A stretch of DNA of 11,470 bases from Deltaproteobacteria bacterium (GTDB lineage: Bacteria; Desulfobacterota; B13-G15; RBG-16-54-18), in assembly GCA_003646745.1 (NCBI GenBank), contig QMLM01000034.1, positions 1-11,470 of the forward strand, in the 5' to 3' direction. Shown here piece after piece: positions 6,902 to 11,470 of the stretch. Below the pieces are notes generated by a model, which made no database searches, was not told the origin of the DNA, and saw nothing but the letters and a program-made list of their open reading frames with translations. The position numbers and the translations under genes were made by a program. Within the stretch, counting starts at the first letter, position 1. Each line of letters begins with the position of its first letter.

Positions 6902-8124
6902 ATGGACTGGCATTCAGATATTGGCCCACAATATGAGGGTGAGGTTGTGAGAAAAGAAGAGCTGTGGATTGAGTTTGGCGGTCCTAAGGTAGAGCGCAAG
7001 TTTGAACACGTGAGGTTGAGGGATCCGAACGAGATCGAACACGAGAAGGTTGAGCTTATTGGCCCTGATCTCAAGGACCTGAAGGAGGAGGGCAGCTACC
7101 CCATAGGTATAATGATCGATGTGGCAGGGGCAGAACTGGATGAAGATGCTATGGGTATCCTCGAGCGAAGGATCCATATGTTTACCAATTTTATCGAGTG
7201 CTGGTATCACATGAACCAAAGGGATGCCGTGTGGATCAGGTTAAATAAGGCCTGTGCTGAAAAGGGGTGGGAGACGTTAAGGGAGTTTGGAGAGATCCTG
7301 ATATTCCTCTACACCTCAGAGCTGCCGATTATCGAAAAAATTCAGGTCACCATTATCACCGATCTCAATGAGATAGAGAAGGTCTTCCCTGAGGTCAAGG
7401 CGAGGTGGGAGGCCAGAGATGAGAGGGCGAGACAGCTAAACGATGAAGATGTGGATACCTTCTATGGCTGTGTGTTGTGTCAGAGTTTTGCCCCCACTCA
7501 TATTTCGGTGATCACTCCAAACAGGATCGCCAACTGTGGGGCAATAAACTGGTTTGATGGCAGGGCGGCTGCCAAGATAGACCCAGAGGGGCCGATATTC
7601 GCCATCCCCAAAGGAGAGCTTATAGATCCTATAAGGGGTGAATACACGGGGGTCAATGAAGTGGTGGCACAAAGGTCTCTCGGGGCGATGATAGAGTGTA
7701 TTTATACAGTGCCTTTGAACATCCTCACACCTCCTGTGGCTGTTTTGAGGCCATTGTCTTTTACATCCCTGAGGTGGATGCTTTTGGGATAGTCCACAGG
7801 GACTATAAAGGAGAGACGGTAATTGGTGAGACCTTTTCCCATATGGCTGGTGAGACCTCAGGGGGAAGGCAGGTGGAAGGGAGATTGGGAACGGGTTTGG
7901 AGCAGATAAGATCTCCCAAGTTCATCCAGAAAGATGGAGGGCTTCACAGGGTGGTCTGGATGCCGAAGGAGATCAAGGAGAGGTACAGGGAGGTGATTGA
8001 AGCCAAAGGTTTATATGACAAGATAGCCACCGAGGAGGACGTCAAAAACACTGATGAACTTATGGCCTGGTTGGATGAGCACAAACACCCCTGGCTTTTG
8101 GGAGAGGTTGAGCTCCCTGAGTAA
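6902..8124 (+). pseudogene. cdhC: Acetyl-CoA synthase catalytic subunit, short archaeal CdhC type, interrupted by a one-base frameshift
   Basis: Acetyl-CoA synthase joins CO, a methyl group and CoA at the Ni-Ni-[4Fe-4S] A-cluster. The first part reads in one frame (6902-7792 if followed to its stop, 296 codons). Homology then moves to another frame from about 7696 to 8124. In Moorella AcsB numbering, Cys506, Cys509 and Cys528 correspond to Cys190, Cys193 and Cys212, but Cys518 corresponds to Ser202 (codon 7505-7507). The CGC motif binding both nickels (Cys595-Gly-Cys597) is at 7735-7743, in the second frame. Adding one base near 7694 restores 67 codons between Cys528 and Cys595, exactly as in Moorella, and gives about 407 residues. 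That is CdhC size, without the roughly 310-residue N-terminal domain of bacterial AcsB. The downstream part keeps HTSCGCFEAI, SGGRQVEG and VVWMPKEIKER. A strong AAGGAGGT precedes the ATG. Sequencing error, true mutation and recoding cannot be told apart here. Confidence 0.88.
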
Positions 8125-8150
8125 AAATAACATAAAGGGAGGGATATAAG

Positions 8151-9530
8151 ATGCCACTTTCGGGGACACAGATTGCCAAGTTATTGCCTAACAAAAAAGG
8201 CTGCCGCGAGTGTGGGTTCCCCACCTGTTTCGCCTTTGCCATGAAGCTTGCCTCTGGAGGGACCACCCTAGATAAATGTCCTTACCTTACCCCTGAGGCG
8301 AAGGCCCAGCTTGAGGAAGGGTTAGCCCCCTTAATGAAGCTGGTCACCGTAGGCACGGGCGTAAATAAGTTGGAGATAGGTGATGAAGAGGTGGTCTATC
8401 GACATGAGAAGACCTACAAGCATCCTACAGGGATTGCCATTTTGATCTCAGACAAGGAGGAGGAGGCAAAGGTTGAGGAGAAAGTCAGGAAGGTGATGGA
8501 GCTTCAATTTACCTGGATAGGCCTCACCCTCAAGGCCGATTTAGTGGCCCTGCAGTTTGAATCTGGCGATCGCTCAAGGTTCTTGGCCTTGGTTAAGAAG
8601 GTCATTGCCTTAGCGGATCTGCCCTTGATGTTAATCTGTGAGGATACCGACCTGCTCTTTGAGGCTTACGGTATATGTGCTGACAGGAGGCCACTGCTTT
8701 ATCCCATTACTGAGAAGAACATTGACGCTGTAATCCCCAAGATAAAGGAGAGGCCTACCCCCATTGTGGTTCGGGCCGATGGGGTGGCACAGCTTGTACC
8801 TCTAACCGCCAAATTAAAGGAGGAAAAGATTGAAGAGGTTGTCCTAGATCCAGGATCTAAGAATATATTTGACGCAATTAGAGATCAGACCTTTATAAGG
8901 CGGGCGGCGATAAAGCAGGAATTCAGGGCTCTGGGCTATCCAACGGTGGTATTCCCCTGTTTTTTAGCCGAGGGTGGGATAAAGGAGGCAGTGGTGGCCT
9001 CTGCGTTCATCATCAAATTTGCTGGGATAATTGTCCTTTCTGATTTCGACCGCTTTTCCCTATTCCCCCTGCTTGTGGAAAGACTCAATATCTATACCGA
9101 TCCCAGAATCCCGATGGCTGTGGAGGCGAAGGTCTACGAGGTAGGGACACCCGATGAATATTCCCCTGTCTTGGTTACCAGCAACTGGGCCTTGACCTAC
9201 TTCTTGGTTTCCACACAGATAGCCAACAGCAAAGTCTCGGCTTGGCTCGCCGTGACAGAGTCAGAGGGGCTCGGTCCACTGACTGCCTGGGCAGCAGGGA
9301 AGTTCAACGGGGATGTCATTGCAAAGCTCTTCAAGCAGACCGAGATAGCAAATATGGTGAAACACAAAAAGCTGGTTATTCCCGGGAAATGTGCTAGGAT
9401 TAAGGGAGAAACAGAGGAAGCCTTAGGCTTTGAGTGGGAAGCAGTTGTCGGTCCCAACGAAGCAGGAGGGATACCCGCTTGGTTGCCGGGCTTTGCGAAG
9501 CAAGTGAAAGAAGGAGCTGCTAAGGCATAA
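8151..9530 (+). CDS. acsC: Corrinoid/iron-sulfur protein large subunit (AcsC; CdhE-like gamma subunit)
   Basis: A 459-residue subunit that binds the corrinoid methyl carrier and a low-potential [4Fe-4S] cluster used to reactivate oxidised cobalt. The N-terminal cluster motif is complete: Cys18, Cys21, Cys26 and Cys43 (Cx2Cx4Cx16C), starting from the typical MPLSGTQIAKLLPNK. A TIM-barrel middle region follows, then a C-terminal domain of the cobalamin-binding type (for example NWALTYFLVSTQI, LTAWAAGKFNGD and KLVIPGKCARIKGE, then VGPNEAGGIPAWLP). The length is close to Moorella AcsC (446) and archaeal CdhE (about 470). The start is an ATG preceded by AAGGGAGGG. It lies 26 nt after cdhC and 11 nt before cooC. 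Its partner acsD is four genes upstream rather than adjacent, an arrangement unlike the cdhABCDE order often seen in methanogens. Confidence 0.94.
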   Translation: MPLSGTQIAKLLPNKKGCRECGFPTCFAFAMKLASGGTTLDKCPYLTPEAKAQLEEGLAPLMKLVTVGTGVNKLEIGDEEVVYRHEKTYKHPTGIAILISDKEEEAKVEEKVRKVMELQFTWIGLTLKADLVALQFESGDRSRFLALVKKVIALADLPLMLICEDTDLLFEAYGICADRRPLLYPITEKNIDAVIPKIKERPTPIVVRADGVAQLVPLTAKLKEEKIEEVVLDPGSKNIFDAIRDQTFIRRAAIKQEFRALGYPTVVFPCFLAEGGIKEAVVASAFIIKFAGIIVLSDFDRFSLFPLLVERLNIYTDPRIPMAVEAKVYEVGTPDEYSPVLVTSNWALTYFLVSTQIANSKVSAWLAVTESEGLGPLTAWAAGKFNGDVIAKLFKQTEIANMVKHKKLVIPGKCARIKGETEEALGFEWEAVVGPNEAGGIPAWLPGFAKQVKEGAAKA

Positions 9531-9541
9531 AAGGAGGATGT

Positions 9542-10330
9542 ATGCCCACTACTATAGCTATTGCGGGAAAGGGGGGCACAGGCAAAACGGCTATCTCGGC
9601 ACTGCTTATTCGCTTTTTGGCAAAGCACAGTCCACCTGTTCTGGCAGTCGATGGAGATCCTGCTACCAATCTTCATATAGCCCTTGGTCTTCCTTTGGAT
9701 GACCAGACCAATACCATCGGTGGGATTCGGGAGTACATGGAGCATAGGATATATAAGGAGGGGTTTGATCCTGGGGTTCCTAAGCAAGATTGGCTTGATA
9801 TGAAGATAAGGGAAGGGTTGGTAGAATCTAAAGGATTAGATCTTTTGGCCATGGGGAGGTCGGAGGGACCAGGATGCTACTGTGCTGTAAATCACATGCT
9901 GCGTTCCACGCTTAGCCGCCTTTCTAAAAGTTATAGATTTGTAGTGATAGATAATGAGGCTGGGATGGAACACATCAGTCGCCAGACCACCACCGATGTA
10001 GATACACTGCTGCTTATCTCCAACCCCACTGTTGCGGGTGTGCTTGCAGCAATTAGGGCCCAGAAGCTGATTCGTGAGCTCAGAAATAAGGTAAGGAGGA
10101 TCTATCTCGTTCTCAACCGGGTGAATGAAGAGCTTCCTGATAGGCTGACCAGCCTCCTTGAGGAGGGGGAGCTGGAGCTGCTTGCAAAGATACCGGAGGA
10201 TCCCTACATAGAGGGGCTTGAGGCGGAAGGTAGGCCGTTGACAGGACTCCCGCAAGATTCGCCTTTGCGCAAAGGGGTATTGGAAATCCTGACTAAGCTT
10301 CGTTTTGTTCCAGCACGGCTTGCTGCTTGA
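9542..10330 (+). CDS. cooC: CODH nickel-insertion accessory ATPase (CooC/AcsF family)
   Basis: A 262-residue MinD/ParA-type P-loop ATPase that helps load nickel into CO dehydrogenase or acetyl-CoA synthase. The deviant Walker A motif GKGGTGKT lies at residues 9-16, DGDP at 37-40 and the switch-II-like DNEAGMEH at 137-144. The metal-binding CxC motif is Cys112-Tyr-Cys114, the same positions as in Carboxydothermus CooC1. This motif separates CooC/AcsF proteins from other MinD-like ATPases. The start at 9542 has AAGGAGG 4 nt upstream; an ATG at 9538 is out of frame. Whether it serves CdhA, CdhC or both cannot be read from the sequence. Confidence 0.93.
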   Translation: MPTTIAIAGKGGTGKTAISALLIRFLAKHSPPVLAVDGDPATNLHIALGLPLDDQTNTIGGIREYMEHRIYKEGFDPGVPKQDWLDMKIREGLVESKGLDLLAMGRSEGPGCYCAVNHMLRSTLSRLSKSYRFVVIDNEAGMEHISRQTTTDVDTLLLISNPTVAGVLAAIRAQKLIRELRNKVRRIYLVLNRVNEELPDRLTSLLEEGELELLAKIPEDPYIEGLEAEGRPLTGLPQDSPLRKGVLEILTKLRFVPARLAA

Positions 10331-10349
10331 AAGATTTTATCGACTTAAA

Positions 10350-10571
10350 GTGGTCATTCTTGAGAAGCAAAAGGTAGCAGTTGATTACAAAAAATGCCAT
10401 CCAGAAAGTTGTAAAGACGGGGTTTGTCAGGCTGTACAGGAATGTCCGAGGAAGTTATGGAAGCAGGAGGAACCTTATGACCTACCTTTTGTCATCTCTG
10501 GGTTTTGTGAAGATTGTGAGAGATGTATAGAGGTCTGTCCTCATAATGCAGTTTACAAGCTTGAGGTCTAG
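10350..10571 (+). CDS. Small 2x[4Fe-4S] ferredoxin-like protein of the CODH operon
   Basis: A short iron-sulfur protein of about 73 residues if translation starts at the GTG at 10350. In-frame TTG codons at 10305 and 10320 would give up to 88 residues but would overlap the end of cooC. No good Shine-Dalgarno site marks any of these, so the start is uncertain. Translation may depend on coupling to cooC, whose stop is 19 nt upstream. The second cluster motif is classical (CEDCERCIEVCP). The first is widely spaced, Cx4Cx4Cx5CP (KKCHPESC, then DGVCQAVQECP). No signal peptide or membrane segment is seen. Its place as the last gene of the operon suggests it carries electrons for CO dehydrogenase or for reactivating the corrinoid protein, which is inference. 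Confidence 0.75.
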   Translation: MVILEKQKVAVDYKKCHPESCKDGVCQAVQECPRKLWKQEEPYDLPFVISGFCEDCERCIEVCPHNAVYKLEV

Positions 10572-10614
10572 AAAAAAGAGAGAGTATATTTATCTCACAC
10601 CGTAAGTTTCCTCT

Positions 10615-10635
10615 GAAGACCTCCCATAGGTTTTC
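10615..10635 (+). terminator. Weak terminator-like hairpin after the CODH operon
   Basis: An 8-bp stem (10615-10622 with 10628-10635, one G-T wobble) closes a 5-nt loop. Three of its pairs are G-C. A T-rich stretch follows only after about 14 nt (10650-10659), so it is a poor match to a standard intrinsic terminator. It sits between the ferredoxin stop and the LysR start, where a terminator would be expected. Confidence 0.25.
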
Positions 10636-10674
10636 CATTTATGCTATCTTTTATTTTTTACGAATGGTTGGGGT

Positions 10675-11470
10675 ATGGAGATTGACCTTTTTGGTTTAGA
10701 GGTATTCGCCGCGGTCGTAGAAAAAGGCAGCTTTACGGAGGCGGCAAAATCTTTGCACCTGACCCAGCCTGCTATAACTTATAAGATAAAAAGTCTGGAG
10801 GAGACCTTTGCCCTGCGTCTTTTAAAGAGAGGAAAGACAGGGGTAAAGTTGACTCCTGCTGGAGAGATCCTTTATCGATATGCCAAGAGGCTTAGCAGTA
10901 CATGTGCTGCCCTTACAAAAGAGATGGAAGACTATCAAAGGGGGATGAAAGATGTCATCTCCATTGGGGCCTGTCCTATGGTGGGTGAATTTATCCTGCC
11001 TTCTGTATGTGAGGCATTTTGCAAAGGTCACCCCGAGGTTGATCTTACCATAGAGATCAGTTACTTCCCACCCATTTTGGAAGGTCTATTAAGCGGTGAC
11101 CTCGATATAGGTTTTCTCGAAATTCAGGCCTCTCATAAAGACATCATAGTGGAGGAGTTTCTAGATGAACCATTTGTCCTCGTTGTGGCTGCAGGTTTTT
11201 CTCCCCCACAGGAGGGGGTATCTGTAGAGGATTTCAAAAAGATGCGGATATTTTTACGGGATGAAGCTGTGGGAATAAGGGCTGTGCTCGAGGAATTCTT
11301 CCGGAAAAGAGGTATAAGACTTAAGGACCTCGACGTAATCACCGTCTCCGGCAGCAATGAGGCGATAAAGAAGATGATTAAAGAGGGGATGGGCGACTCG
11401 TTTTTCCTCAAGGAAGCAGTCAAAAAAGATCTGGAGACCGGAAGACTCAAGGCCGTCCCCTTGAAAGACG
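10675..11470 (+). CDS. LysR-family transcriptional regulator (partial at right edge)
   Basis: The frame is open from the ATG at 10675 to the end of the window, giving 265 residues of a family usually about 290-310 long, so perhaps 30-40 residues are missing. Residues 1-60 form the typical N-terminal winged helix-turn-helix: LFGLEVFAAVVEKGSFTEAA, then LTQPAITYKIKSLEE, then LLKRGKTGVKLTPAGE. A linker helix follows, and from about residue 94 the effector-binding domain (VISIGACPMVGEFILPS, LLSGDLDIGFLE). It lies 103 bp after the ferredoxin gene on the same strand. A GGGG run at 10670-10673 is the only ribosome-site candidate. Its target and ligand cannot be deduced; adjacency suggests control of this pathway or of genes further right. 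Confidence 0.88.
   Translation, partial: MEIDLFGLEVFAAVVEKGSFTEAAKSLHLTQPAITYKIKSLEETFALRLLKRGKTGVKLTPAGEILYRYAKRLSSTCAALTKEMEDYQRGMKDVISIGACPMVGEFILPSVCEAFCKGHPEVDLTIEISYFPPILEGLLSGDLDIGFLEIQASHKDIIVEEFLDEPFVLVVAAGFSPPQEGVSVEDFKKMRIFLRDEAVGIRAVLEEFFRKRGIRLKDLDVITVSGSNEAIKKMIKEGMGDSFFLKEAVKKDLETGRLKAVPLKD

Noticed and set aside
7661..7698. Programmed -1 ribosomal frameshift as the explanation for the cdhC break
   Set aside because: No X-XXY-YYZ heptamer is found in the reading frame, and I see no reason for recoding in this family. A lost base is simpler.
10590..10605. TTA-N10-TAA as a LysR operator box
   Set aside because: Arms of only 3 bp are expected by chance in an AT-rich gap, and the spacing does not fit a clear T-N11-A dyad.
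10563..10623. Inverted pair GAGGTCT / AGACCTC across the end of the ferredoxin gene
   Set aside because: The 47-nt loop is long, the left arm is within coding sequence, and the right arm fits better in the local hairpin at 10615-10635.
1..11470. tRNA, rRNA, CRISPR arrays or insertion sequences
   Set aside because: I looked and saw no repeats with regular spacing, no transposase-like protein and no tRNA-like cloverleaf. The window is almost fully coding.

Overview
The window carries most of the carbonyl (methyl-to-acetyl) branch of the Wood-Ljungdahl pathway on the + strand. It looks like a bacterial genome fragment, probably from an anaerobe. Bacterial traits are a tetrahydrofolate-type AcsE methyltransferase, strong Shine-Dalgarno sites (AAGGAGGT-like), a sigma70-like promoter and a LysR regulator. 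Codon use is rich in AGG, AGA and ATA, a bias often seen in thermophiles. I cannot name the taxon.

Layout. (1) Positions 2-1025 hold the C-terminal end of a NuoF/HydB-like flavoprotein subunit and a complete HoxU/NuoG-like iron-sulfur subunit; they overlap by 8 bp. Together they look like the NADH-side electron-transfer module of a formate dehydrogenase or hydrogenase whose other subunits lie off the left edge. (2) Positions 1039-2094 hold a short MetE-family protein without the N-terminal domain ('core-MetE'), probably a methionine synthase that draws methyl groups from a corrinoid. (3) After a 62-bp gap with a promoter-like sequence and an 8-bp inverted repeat, a tightly packed operon runs acsE, acsD, cdhA, cdhB, cdhC, acsC, cooC and a small ferredoxin (2157-10571). 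(4) After a 103-bp gap comes a LysR-family regulator cut off by the right edge.

How the genes fit together. AcsE moves the methyl group of methyl-tetrahydrofolate to the corrinoid protein AcsC/AcsD. CdhA (with CdhB) reduces CO2 to CO at its Ni-Fe-S C-cluster. CdhC joins CO, methyl and CoA at the A-cluster to make acetyl-CoA. CooC loads nickel, and the small ferredoxin is a likely electron carrier. Core-MetE could divert methyl-corrinoid to methionine.

The main oddities are these. The CODH/ACS core is archaeal in type (long CdhA, a CdhB subunit, short CdhC) but sits with bacterial-type AcsE, AcsD and AcsC. The cdhC gene is broken by a one-base frameshift near 7693-7698. It also reads Ser where the A-cluster normally has one of its four cubane cysteines.
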